Source: Miscanthus floridulus (Eukaryota; Streptophyta; Magnoliopsida; Poales; Poaceae). Taken from it: a DNA stretch of 64,000 nucleotides. A program made the position numbers and the translations under genes. The DNA lies in NCBI RefSeq assembly GCF_019320115.1, contig NC_089598.1, positions 25,016,564 through 25,080,563 of the forward strand. The letters run 5' to 3'. Of this stretch, positions 11,615-23,400 are shown one piece after another. How positions within the stretch are numbered: the first letter of the stretch is position 1; the number at the start of each line of letters is the position of its first letter. The notes beneath the pieces are model-generated. The model was given only the letters and a program-made list of their open reading frames with translations. It did not search any database and was not told the DNA's origin.

Positions 11615-12875
11615 TGTAGAAAGTGACCAACACGTAAATATTTATAGTTTTGCCATACGTTGTGATCGGATGTGGCCTAACACTCAATAACAAAGGGTTA
11701 ATACTGGTTTAGGCAACATGCCCTACGTCTAGTTTGAGTCGGTCGATGACTTTATTCCTGAGCCTAGGTGCTCGAAGTTTGCTGTGGGGTTATAAACAGA
11801 AGAGAGTAAGATGGGGGTGCAAGAGGTCCGGTTGGACTCTGGACCAAAGAGCCGAGAGTGATGGGAGCTCCTACATACGCTAAGTATTCGAGCGTGTGCT
11901 CTGTGTAGCTTTAGAATGTCTAAAGCTAGCAGAGGGTGAATCGATCGTTGGTTGTTCGAATGGTTCGAGAGTCGTCCCTATTGGGATAGAGCGCATCGCC
12001 TTTTATAGATGAAGGGGACAACCTTACAAGAGAGAGGGAGAGAGAGTGTGTGTACGTATGCTACTAAGTCTTGTTGCCCATGTCGTCGGGTACAAGATGA
12101 TTGTAGGTGCCCACAATACTGTTAATGTCAGATGCATGTGGGAGGTTCCGTCGTCTTCTTCTGGTATGGCAGATGTCGGCGCCTACCATACTGTTGATGC
12201 CCAGAGGCATGTGGGGGGTTTTATCGTGTTCACCTAGTATGGGAGTTGAGGGCGCCCACAACACTGTAGGGCAAATGCCGGCGCCCACAACACTGCTGGG
12301 GCTCTGACATGCCTTGAAGGCAGCAGGGCACCCTTCTATCATGCCTTGTCAGTACTGTGCTGCAGGTGCACAGGGTACGGTCCTTGGTATTGCGGTTGAC
12401 TTGAGCGTCATGCCTTACTTGCTTCGCTCATTTCCTAGGTCCTCACCGAGCGAGCATCCCTGGTCAGTTGGTCCCAATCGGCTTCGACTACGCCAGTCAA
12501 AGAAGAGCTATAAGCAGAGGTTCGGTGCATCCTCGGTCGGAGACGCGGGTCGAAGTCGAAAGCGGTGCTGGCCAGGCCTTCCGGTTAGAGAGGCAGGTCA
12601 GAGTTGGAAGCGGCGTTGGTTAGGCCTTCCGGTCGGAGAGGCAGGCCGAAGTCGGAAGCGAGCGTCGTTCCTCTTTGGCTAGGCCTTTCGGTCGGAGAGG
12701 CGGGCCAGAGTCAAAAGCGAGTGTTGTCCTTTCCTTGGCTAGGCCTTCCAGTCAAAGATTGGATCGCCCTTCTGGGCTGGCCCAGGAGTTGCGTGTCATT
12801 TCCAATGTCATCTGCTGGGCCGAGCTTTTGCTAGGAAGCAGGTCCATGAGGGACCCTAGGTTTATGAACCCGACA
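11615..12875 (-). repeat. 5' LTR of the Tat-lineage element
   Basis: On the minus strand the LTR runs from TGTCGGGTTCATAAACC (ending at plus 12875) to TCTACA (plus 11615-11620), giving 1261 bp bounded by TG...CA. Eight bases inside the element lies TGGCGCCGTCC, the usual primer-binding position. The LTR contains two sets of degenerate tandem repeats, at about 12095-12300 and 12540-12760. The partner LTR would lie before the window, so neither LTR divergence nor the target duplication (CTATC expected from 12876-12880) can be checked here. Confidence 0.8.
12095..12760. repeat. Degenerate tandem repeats inside the Tat LTR
   Basis: Two arrays are visible. At about 12095-12300 a unit containing GCGCCCACAACACTGTT and a GGCATGTGGGGGGTT-type segment recurs three to four times with variation. 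At about 12540-12760 a unit containing GGCCTTCCGGTCGGAGAGGC and GAAGTCGGAAGCG recurs about four times. Such arrays are common in the U3 part of Tat LTRs. Their unit lengths differ and I do not assign a function. Confidence 0.6.
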
Positions 12876-15390
12876 CTATCTTTAGAAAAGATGGGAAGAT
12901 CTGGGGGAGCATGGTATGTAGAGGTATGTAGAGACCTAAGACTTGAAGAGAAGCGGGACTGCATGCCCACTTCAGTGATTCAAAAACAACGAATCTCACA
13001 ATACCTGTTGATGTTGTATGACTTATACAACACATGTTGTTGGCTTTTTGAAGAAGATGAATAATGTAAACAAGGATCTTGTAATACAGGAGCCTAAAGA
13101 ATCAATTGCTTCTTAGCAATGAAGAGCAACAACAGCCCCATATGAAAGTGCCAGAAGATGAGGCCCAGAAGGTCTTAAAGAATTAGTAAACCAGTTTTTC
13201 CAATGACTATGAAGTCTATGTTAGTAAAGAAATTCAAATGGAGAGTGATTCCACCTCATTTAAAGAAGCCACGAGAAGCGTTTACTCATTTAAATGGTAA
13301 GAAGCTATGGAAATTGAAATGAATTCGATGAATACCAATGATGTTTAGGACTTAGAAGTAATTCCTAATGGAGCCAAAATAGTAGGCTGTTAATGGGTCT
13401 ACGAGACAAAATGTGACTCTAAAAGGAATATAGAAAGATATAAAGCACGACTTGTAGCAATATGCTTTATGCAAAGAGAATGAAAAGATTACAATGGGAG
13501 TTTTCTCTCTTGTCTCATGCAAGGATTCTTTTAGAATCATAATGGTGTTCATGGCACATTACGATTTAGAAATACACCAGATGGATGTAAAGACAGCATT
13601 CCTCAATGGGGATTTGTATGAAAACATTTACATGGCGTAACCCAAAAGGTTTTGTCATGGAAGAAAAGAACATATGGGATGCCGCCTGTAAAAATCCATT
13701 TATGGATTAAAAGTAAGTCTCTATACAGTAGTATTTGAAGTTGATGAAATGATAAGAAAGTTTGAGTTTTTTTTAAAGAAAATGAGAAGGACAATAGCAT
13801 TATGCGAAGATCAAGAATGGAAAATTCATTTTCCACATCCTGTGAATAGATGACATTCTACTCACTAGTAGTGATGTTAATCTGTCATTGAAGAAGAAGT
13901 TTTGTCCTCAAGTTTCAATGTGAATGATCTTAGTGAAGCGTCATTAGTTCTAGGAATTAAAATTCACCGAGATAGAAGAAAATGGGGTATTAGGACTATC
14001 GCAAAGGCATACTTAGAAAAGATTCTAGAGAAATAAAGTATGCATGCGAGTAAACCTACGCCTGCTCCTACAGTCAAGGGTAATAGATTTGGAAACTTTA
14101 AGTGTTCCAGGAACCGATATGAGATCGATCAAATGAATATGGTTCCATATGCTTCAGTTGTTGGAAGCTTAATGAGTGTACAAGTACAAGTAAGAACTTA
14201 CCCTGACGTAGTTTATGTATCCAGGATATTTTGGCAGAAGTCCAGTCAAGATATAGATCACTGGAATGGAGTTGAGAATGTCTTGCAATTTTGCAAAGTA
14301 TCATAGGCCTCATGCTGAGTAAGAAAGAATAAGTACTCTCAAATAGTTGAGGATACAAATGTTAAGTCTTGGCGAGATGTGTAGTGAAATCCACAGCAGT
14401 TGTCAACACTCGCAGTTAGAGTATTATTGTGGAAAAGCTCCAAAGAAACAGTTATGGTGTCATCAGTGATGCATACCATAGTATAGCTTGATATGAGGCT
14501 TAAGGAACAGGCAAAAGGAGGTTAAGGGAATTTGTACACGGATTTAACGATGGTAGACAACAGCAATAACCATTTAAAGTAAGTTAACTTCTAAGACAGC
14601 AGGTCAAGTGTGCTGCCAAATACATTGACACTAAGTTATATGTTGTAAAGGAGAAAATCTAGAATCATTTCAAAAGCATTGAGCACATAAGTACCGAGTA
14701 AGTACTTGCGAATCCGCTTACCAAAGGCTAACCACCTAGTGTGTCCAGAGAACACACAGTCGACATGAGTTTATAGGAAAGCCTATGATTTCTGGATACT
14801 AAGGGCCTAGTTGAGTATCTGTTTCAAAACAAAGAGGTGCATTGTAGCTGTTAAGTCTAATGGCAACTGACCGTGAGATGAGGCACGCTATATGCACTGA
14901 TCTGTGATGGAATGAGAACAAAATAAAGTAAATAAGTTAAGTTTAAGTCATAAGGTGAGATCAATGGGAAGAATCTTAGGATTGATCTCATTCGACTCAG
15001 TCCAACGACTGAGTCGGACCCCTTGACCGTGTCCTGATCAGGGACACACAACCGACCACTAGTCGGCGGGCCCCTGTCACATAGCGCTATAAGAAAGAGG
15101 TGGGGGCCGGGGCGCTAGGCACGAGGTTCGACACCGCCACTGGACCCTACCGAAGAACCCTAGAAGCCCCTCCGATCGCGGGCGCGCTGCAAGTGACGGG
15201 AAGCGCCGCCAGCAGCGCCCTGTCCTCTAGACTCCACCGCGCCTACGCTGCCACGACACCGACGTCCATGTCGCTGCGGCGCCATGGACACAACTGCGCT
15301 AGGACGAGGTCCAGGAACAAGTTTCTCCATCTAAATCAAGTTTATCCCATGATCTACGGTTTAGAGGTATTATGATCTATCAGCTGCTGC
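12876..15390 (+). mobile_element. Decayed Ty1/copia retrotransposon remnant
   Basis: Plus-strand translation in broken frames gives a copia reverse transcriptase and RNase H. Recognisable pieces include a WVYETKCDSK...ERYKARLVA block near 13400-13455, a HQMDVKTAFLNGDLYEN-like block near 13575-13630, and a MHASKPTPAP...RFGNF block from 14040. The reading frame is broken every few dozen codons. Gag, protease and integrase are absent at the left, where the Tat element abuts. After the end of pol (about 14760), a copia-like LTR seems to run from about 14850 to about 15390, with a TATA-like GCTATAAGAAAGAGG at about 15085. Its exact limits are not resolved. Confidence 0.75.
13090..14775 (+). pseudogene. 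Copia RT-RNase H pseudogene
   Basis: The only sizeable open piece is 14040-14306 (88 codons), corresponding to the RT-RNase H connection (MHASKPTPAPTVKGNRFGNF). Upstream RT motifs need several frame changes, and the YVDD box near 13840-13860 is degraded (frame-shifted text around ATAGATGACATTCTACTCAC). The 3' end near 14690-14770 still resembles the ADPLTKG...HTVDMGL C-terminus of copia RNase H. No functional product is possible. Confidence 0.75.
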
Positions 15391-15431
15391 TGCTGCTAAT
15401 ACTACTACTATTATTACTACTATTACTATTA

Positions 15432-15776
15432 GGAGCCGTTTGGACTTTCATTTTGAAAGAATTCAAATCTACTTAATGGATTGTGTTATTTGACTTGGAA
15501 TTTGATATTCCATAATTTTCTCTAATTCACAAATAAGCCTATCTCAAATTCATAGGGTGGAAGATGGAAATTGATTCTATAGATCACTATGCTATAATTC
15601 TACTCTCCAACTTATAGCACATTCTTCAACTCACTTCCCTACATATAAGTATGTCCCTTGTATGCCTAACAATAAATATACAAATATATTTCATATACAA
15701 CTATATTAGCTTAATTAATCTATATCTAAATTATAATTATTAGAATAAATTCAATTTAAAAGATCCAAACGGTCCC
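15432..15776. mobile_element. Tourist-like (PIF/Harbinger-type) MITE
   Basis: This 345-bp AT-rich element has imperfect terminal inverted repeats: GGAGCCGTTTGGACTTTCAT at the left, and GGGACCGTTTGGATCTTTTA when the right end is reverse-complemented. It is flanked by the 3-bp duplication TTA at 15429-15431 and 15777-15779, the preferred Tourist/PIF target. It has no coding capacity. A short TACTAC/ATTACT microsatellite (15386-15431) lies directly on its left side. Confidence 0.8.
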
Positions 15777-15779
15777 TTA

Positions 15780-17486
15780 CTTTGCGTCATCGTCGTCGTG
15801 GTGCGACGCACAATCGGAGGCTGACTAACGAGTGACGACGAGTAGATGATTATGGCGAGGTGTGCTCTAGACTCTAGTGTACGTGTACACTGTCATGGTT
15901 AGCTTGTTCTTGGTCTCCCCGGCCGAATTCGTGTCGTGACTCGTGAGCGTACGGATGAACCGGTTCAAATCAGATCAACGTACCTACGTATACTGGCTGA
16001 CTACGATGTAGTACGATCGTTTGAAAGCAGGCACTTGGGACAGCTGGCCGGTGGCGACGCCATTCCCCGCTTCTTTTTGGGACGGAGGGAGACAGGTCAC
16101 AGGGAGTAGGAGGCACCGATCCCTCCTTGATTCGCAGGTCGCAGCACCAAATGAAATGGCGCGCTTTGCACACTGTGAATGCCTCACGAGGTTTGGTTGA
16201 AACTCAGCAGTAAAAGTGTTTTGCAACAGCTGTCCGGCCCATATACATATTGTTGCGTAAACTTGTTATCAATCGGATATTGTTGCATTTGATACATGTA
16301 ACTGAGAACAATGCAGAAATTTGATCGATTGTATTGTGTAGACTTACTCAATTCAATACTATACCGCGCATCCGCATAGATATGCAGGCCGGACAAACAT
16401 TGTGAAACAAAAAGATCTTCTCGGCAGACTAATAAGCGGCAACCTAGATATGTTTGCTTGGAAGAACAAATAAAGGTTTGACTACAAGTCTACAAGTAAG
16501 CGGCAAATTCAAAGTCAATCGGTTAGCAAGCAGGTCTATTCAGGACTTCTAAAACGAAGACGCCAATCTGGGACCCGCTTGGAATTACCTGCGGAGATCA
16601 ACGATCCCCACGAAGCGGTCATACTCATACATCCAGCAATCATCAAAGCAAACTCGAAATTTTGAACGACCACAGTAGTCTCAGGAGAGAAGTGGCTGGC
16701 AATCCCACGTACGCTCGTAGATAGAACGATGTAACCCGTGACGTCAGGGTCCGTGCATACTTATTTGGAGTATTATTCGGCTGGTATTAAAGCCGACTGA
16801 TAAGCCAGCTCCAGCTGATTTATTGTGAGAAAAAAATACTGTAGATTATAGCTGATAAGTTCAAGCGAACAGGCCCGAATTGAGATCCAGATCACTAGTC
16901 TACATGTCAAACAAGACGACCTGTCAAAAATTCCTCAGTGAAGCTGCTTCAGTCGTAAAGCAGGGCTAAATAAAAACTAGAGGAGAACAGTACCAAACAG
17001 GCCTTTGGATACCTCATAGCCAGTTAGACACAAGTCCGCGACTATAAAGATCCAAACGTGTCCTAGCAGAGGGCAGAGGTCTTCCAGTGCTACCGAAAAG
17101 CAGAACTCATTACCAAGTCTTGCAACTATCACTAAGCGTTCGGCAACAAGCTGCTGCAAAAACCCTCATCTCATTGGCTATTGCCAATCAATTCGTCAAA
17201 CGGATAAAGGAACCGAAGTCCATGTATCCAAGGAAATTGAAGAAGACAACATAGGGTGACTTCATCATCCCTAAACATCCTTCGTAAAAATAACCAAGTG
17301 CTCTCACTACCAGATGCTGACGTTTATAACCCCCACACAGGTAGCCCGTAACTCGTGTGCACACAAATTCTTGCCGATTGTCCAGAACAGTATCAGCATG
17401 TTGTGGTGATCACCACAAAGCGATCGTTTCATACCACTTGGCACCTATTGGCTGCAAACTAAAGTAAAGAGCCGAGAACGAAAGGC
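15780..17486. other. Intergenic region downstream of CPN20, with a MITE fragment
   Basis: I see no gene here. 16765-16880 resembles a common grass MITE. It contains TTCGGCTGG near its left side, GATAAGCCAGCTCCAGCTGA and a GTGAGAAAAAAATACTGTAG core, and ends GTTCAAGCGAACAGGCCC, so its termini are only loosely inverted. The bases next to the CPN20 stop codon (about 17200-17486) presumably carry its 3' UTR, but I cannot place a polyadenylation site with confidence. Confidence 0.5.
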
Positions 17487-20400
17487 TCAAGACAGGACAG
17501 CCATCACATCCGACGCTCTCAACACAATGTAGCCCGTGCCATCAGCGCCCTTGAACTCGCTCCCTGCATACTTGGAGTACAGTACCGTGCTGCCCGCCGG
17601 CACCGACAGTGGCTGTCTCTTGCCTTCATCGTCCAGAGGACCCGGGCCAATAGCTACAACCTGCACCGACGAAACAGAGCTTTAGCTCATGTAATCACCT
17701 TTTAACGGCAGACCTTGAATACTTTGCTAGTGCTATCTCCCATACATGTATCTTGAGGCATCGAATCCTGCAAGCTGCAACTCGCACAAGAATAGAAGAG
17801 AAGTAACATAATTCTTATAGGCAAGCTGGTGGCAAGAACTCACCCTTCCGATGGACGGCTTCTCTTTAGTTGTTTCAGCGAGGATAAGGCCCCCAGGAGT
17901 TTTGTCTTCAGCTTCTGCAACCTGTCATGGCATGCCACGAGAAATGTAACTAAAGGATAGCAATGCTGTACAAGAGCAGAATATAATAACAAGAACAAAG
18001 ACAAAGAGACGAGTAACAAAACTCAAGTTTTACAACCCAAAATATAAACATATGATAAAATTGTTACAACGAGAAAGAATTTATGAATACCTTGATGAGA
18101 ACACGGTCATTGAGAGGCTTCATATCCTTCACATCATCTGTCTCAAGAATACCGATGATATCGTCTTCTTTGAGAATAAGATGCTTTGAGTCATTGAATT
18201 CGACCTCAGTCCCAGCATACTTCGAGTATACTACTTGTGCTCCAGTCTAAAAGACATAGGGATACACATTAAGGCCAAGCATTTCATGGGCAGTGAAGGA
18301 AAGAGTGCCAAACAATAAGCACTTAGGCAGTAGTACACATGAAAACTAGGTTGACAGCATTACATCAAACATCATCCAACTTGTCTGCTAGTAAATTCAG
18401 ACATACTCGCTATACTAAAGCAGTCAAAGCTCCAGCTAAACTCCTACATAGGCCCGGTTTATCCTAAACTCATTCTGTTACCACGAGTCCCTAACTTGAA
18501 TGCAAAGCGGAGCATAATGGTTAAAGAACATATTTGTACGACTGGAAGTTCAATTCGTAAGCAACCAAAGATCCATTTGTGCATGTTCAGACCTGCACTA
18601 GAGACATTTCCCTCGGCCCCAATTAGCACTATTCATCAGGAACTAATATGTCATGTGGGGCCACAGCTACCACCGTCGCAGGCGCAACCGCGACGTGAGG
18701 CGGGCCGCGGAGCGCGCTGAGCGCGACGCCCAGGCCAGCACGCGCGATGCGCAGGGAACATCCAGTGGCTAGGATAGAAAGAAGGAAGATTTGATTTGCT
18801 ATCTTTCCCTAGAATCAAGGATTAGTTAGTTTCCTTTTCAACAGCCCGAGAGGCTATATGTATGGATCGAGGGCCATTTGATAAAGGAAGAAAGATCAGT
18901 TATCCTAAAACCTCCCTCTCTTCCCCAAAGACTCTCAAGCCCGATCACCGTGAGGGGTATAACCTCCAGATCGGAAGACACGGCTGACGGCTACGATCTA
19001 CGTAGCCGCGGGCCGCCTACCCACGATCTCCAGGCCCTTGACAACCTGGTATCGGCTACCAGACGATCATCCTCCGCTACACCTTCCACCGCCGCCGCGC
19101 CATCTGCCCTCCACGCCCAGCCGCCACCACCACACTCCCCATCCGCATCCACCGCTACTTCTGTCGCCATGGCAGAACCCACGCTTGCTGATCTTCTTGC
19201 CCAGATGCAAGCCATGACCGCCGACCTTGCCGCGCTGAAGACCGACATGGCCTCCGTGAAGGCACAGTCCGAGTCGTCCGGATCAGGGGGCGCCGATGGC
19301 CACCGTCAGCTCGGGCCGCGCGAGCAGGAGTTTCACCCGAAACACAAGAAGTGGGATTTTCCCCGCTTCGACGGCACCACCGATCCGATGCTCTTCATCA
19401 ATAAGTGCGAGGCCTATTTCCACCAACATCGCACCACGGTCGACGAGCGCGTGCTCATGGCGTCGTACCATCTGGACGACGTCGCGCAGCTCTGGTTCCT
19501 CCAGCTGCAGACGGATGACGGCACGCCGAACTGGAGCCACTTCAAGGATCTCCTCAACCTGCGGTTCGGCCCTCCCCTCCGTTCCGCGCCCATGTTCGAG
19601 CTCGCCGAATGCCGGCGCACGGGCACCGTGGCGGACTACTCCAACCAATTTCAGGCTCTCCTTCCGCACGCGGGCCGGCTCGAGGAGTCGCAACGCGTCC
19701 AGCTCTACACCGGGGGCCTTCTCCCACCGCTCAGCCACGCCGTCCGGCTGCACCATCCGGCCACCCTCGTCGAAGCCATGAGCCTGGCGCGTGAGGTGGA
19801 GATGATGGAGGCCTCCCGTCCGCCGCCGCCACTGCCTTCCCGAGCGCCCCAGCGCGGCGTTCTGCCCGCCCCGGCGCCACGGCCGGCGCTACCGGCCCCC
19901 CAGCAGCCCCTGGCGCTCCCGGCGCCACCTGTACCCGGACAACCGGGTCGCGGCGAAGGACCTCCACGTCGACTCTCCCCGGCTGAGATGGCGGAACGGC
20001 GCCGCCAAGGCCTCTGCTTCAACTGCAACGAACCATACACCCGGGGCCATAACCGCTTCTGCAAACGCCTCTTCTTCGTCGACGGGGTGGAGGTCGATGA
20101 CGCCGTGGATGCTTCGGAAGCAGCTCACGCCGCGACGGAGGCACCAGGAGCCGAAGCACCCTGCTACTCCCTCCATGCCGTCGCTGGCGTTCCTGTCGCA
20201 GACACCATCCAGATCACGGTGTCCGTGGGGGCGGCCTCCCTCCTCGCCTTGCTCGACAGCGGTTCCACGCATAGTTTCATCGGCGAGGACGCGGCGCGCC
20301 GTACCGGCCTGCCGATCCAGGACCGGCCACGCCTGACCGCCACGGTCGCCAACGGCGAGCGCGTGGCCTGCCCAGGCGTCATTAGGAGCGCCCCCTTCTC

Positions 20401-23400
20401 CATCAACGGCACAGCTTTCCACACCGATCTCTTTGTGATGCCTCTTGCAGGGTACGAGGTTGTGCTGGGCACCTGCTGGATGGGCACACTCGGTCCCATC
20501 GTGTGGAACTTCGCGGATCGCGCGATGTCCTTCCACCAAGACGGCCGCACCATCACGTGGGCGGGCGTGCCGTCCTCGTCCGCCGCCAGCCCGCGCACCA
20601 TCGCGGCGGCCAGTGGGACGCTCCTGGACGAGCTCCTGACCGCCTATGAGGACGTCTTCGCCACACCTTCGGGCCTGCCGCCACAGCGCACGCGGGACCA
20701 CGCCATCGTCCTCAAACCCGGCTCGGCCCCCGTCGCCGTGCGGCCCTACCGCTATCCCGCGGCACACAAAGATGAGCTGGAGCGCCAGTGCGCCGCCATG
20801 ATTCAGCAGGGCGTCGTCCGTCGCAGCGATTCGCCTTTCTCCTCCCCGGCCCTCCTCGTCCACAAGGCCGACGGCTCGTGGAGATTTTGCGTCGATTACC
20901 GCGCCCTCAACGCGCTGACCGTCAAGGACGCCTTCCCTATCCCGGTGGTGGATGAGCTCCTCGACGAGCTCCACGGCGCGCGCTTCTTCACCAAGCTCGA
21001 CTTGCGCTCGGGCTACCACCAGGTGCGGATGCGCGCTGAGGACATCCACAAGACGGCGTTCCGCACCCACGACGGCCTCTACGAATTTCTGGTGATGCCG
21101 TTCGGGCTGTGCAACGCCCCGGCCACGTTCCAGGCGCTGATGAACGACGTCCTCCGGGCTTACCTTCGGCGGTTCGTCCTAGTCTTTTTCGATGACATCT
21201 TGATCTATAGTACCTCCTGGGCAGATCACCTCCGCCACCTGCGCATCGTCTTCGAGCTCCTGCGCCAGCACCGCCTGTTCGTCAAGCGCTCCAAGTGCTG
21301 TTTTGGTGTGGACGTCGTTGCCTATCTAGGCCACACCATTTCAGCCGCCGGCGTCGCCATGGACCCCAGCAAGGTCCAAGCCATCCACGAGTGGCCTCGG
21401 CCCCGTTCCGCGCGGGCGGTCCGTGGCTTCCTTGGGTTGGCGGGCTACTATCGGAAGTTCGTCCACAACTACGGCTCCATCGCCGCGCCCCTCACAGCGC
21501 TCTTGAAGAAGGACGGCTTCACTTGGGGGGCTGCCGCCGAGGAGGCGTTCGGCGCACTCAAGGCCGCCGTAACTTCGGCGCCGGTCTTGGCCTTGCCGGA
21601 CTTTACCAAACTGTTCGTGGTGGAGTGCGACACGTCGACATACGGCTTCGGCGCCGTCCTTTTGCAGGAGGGCCATCCCATCGCCTTCTTCAGCAGACCG
21701 GTGGCGCCACGACACCGCTCCCTAGCGGCGTATGAGCGGGAGCTCATTGGCCTCGTGCTCGCAGTGCGGCACTGGAGGCCATATCTGTGGGGCCGCTACT
21801 TCCTCGTCAAGACGGACCACCATAGCCTCAAGTTTCTGCTGGATCAACGCCTTGCCACCATTCCCCAGCACCATTGGGTTGGCAAGCTGCTCGGCTTCGA
21901 CTTCGCCGTCGAGTACAAGTCCGGGGCAACCAACGTCGTGGCGGACGCCCTCTCGCGTCGCGATGCTGAGGAGGACAGCATGGGCGGTCTCCGCGCCATC
22001 TCGGCACCGCGCTTTGACTACATCAGCCGTCTCCGCCAGGCACAGGCCGTCGACCCTGCCCTGGTCGCGATCCACGACGAGGTGCGCGCGGGCTCCAGAA
22101 CCGCTCCATGGGCGGTCAGGGACGACATGGTACTCTATGACGGGCGCCTCTACATCCCGCCTACATCGCCCCTGCTCCAGGAGATTGTTGCTGCGATCCA
22201 TGACGATGGGCATGAAGGCGTTCAGCGCACCTGGCACCGGCTGCAGCGCGACTTCCACTTCCCCAACATGCGCCGCATCGTCCAGGACTTCGTGCGGGAC
22301 TGCGCCACGTGCCAACGATTCAAGTCCGAGCATCTACGGCCGGCGGGTCTCTTGCTGCCCCTCCCAGTGCCATCTATGGTCTGGGCCGACATTGGGCTGG
22401 ATTTCATCGAGGCGCTGCCTAAGGTCGACGGGAAGTCGGTCATCCTCTCCGTCGTCGACCGCTTCAGCAAGTACTGCCACTTCATCGCACTCGGGCATCC
22501 GTATACCGCCGAGTCCGTGGCCCAGGCCTTCTTCACCAACATCGTCCGCCTCCACGGGATGCCTCAGTCCATCGTCTCCGACCGGGACCCGGTGTTCACG
22601 TCCGTCTTTTGGCGTGAGCTCATGAGACTCATGGGCACCAAGCTGCACATGACCTCCGCCTTCCACCCCCAGTTGGATGGCCAAACCGAGGCAGCGAACC
22701 GCGTCATAGTCATGTATCTCCGTTGTTTCACAGGAGATCGCCCTCGCCAGTGGCTCCGGTGGCTGCCATGGGCAGAATACGTCTACAACACGGCCTTCCA
22801 GTCGTCGCTTCGGGAGACGCCGTTCCGGGTGGTCTACGGCCGCGACCCTCCGACCATACGCTCGTATGAGCCGGGTGAGACCCGTGTCGCAGCTGTGGCC
22901 CGCGACATGGAGGAGCGCGAGGAGTTCCTCGCCGAGGTCCGCCATCGCCTGGAGCAAGCCCAGGCGGTGCAGAAGCTGCACTACGACCGCCATCATCGCC
23001 AGGTCGCCTACGCCGTTGGCGATTGGGCCTTGCTGCGTCTTCATCAGCGCCAGGCGACGTCCCTCCCCCGCACCACGTCGGGCAAGCTGAAGGCCCGCTA
23101 CCTGGGGCCCTACCGGGTCATCGAGAAGATCAATGAGGTCGCGGTGCGGCTTGAGCTACCTCCGCAAGCCCGTATCCACGACGTATTCCACGTCGGGACC
23201 CTCAAGAAGTTCAGTGGCACCCCACCGGCCACCCCACCTCCTCTGCCGGACATCCAGCATGGCGCGGTGCTTCCAGCTCCCGACCGAGTCACTCAGGCTC
23301 GCCTAGCACGTGGCGTCACCCAGGTCCTGGTCTTCTGGCGCGGCGAGCCTGCTTCTTCGGCCTCCTGGGAAGACCTCGACGCTTTCCGCGCTTCATATCC

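Larger units (their letters stand above)
6090..12875 (-). mobile_element. Tat-lineage Ty3/gypsy retrotransposon, decayed and interrupted
   Basis: This is a minus-strand element. In element order it has an LTR (12875-11615), a primer-binding-like TGGCGCC just inside the LTR (about 11601-11608), a gag region (about 11465-9280), aspartic protease (about 9265-8924), reverse transcriptase (about 8260-7600), RNase H (about 7490-7200), a second archaeal-type RNase H (about 7020-6640), and the HHCC finger of integrase (about 6330-6090). The rest of integrase and the 3' LTR are missing because the older LTR begins at 6089. Dual RNase H domains are the hallmark of the plant Tat lineage (RIRE2/Cinful/Zeon type). 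Many in-frame stops show it cannot encode a working polyprotein. Confidence 0.88.

Noticed and set aside
18878..19168. Extension of the gag-pol frame upstream to 18878 inside the 5' LTR
   Set aside because: The codon at 18878 is TTG, not ATG, and the stretch lies mostly in the LTR and primer-binding site. The ATG at 19169 is the better start.
19889..21070. 393-codon minus-strand open frame opposite gag-pol
   Set aside because: It is an antisense shadow of the intact gag-pol frame, with no recognisable domain.
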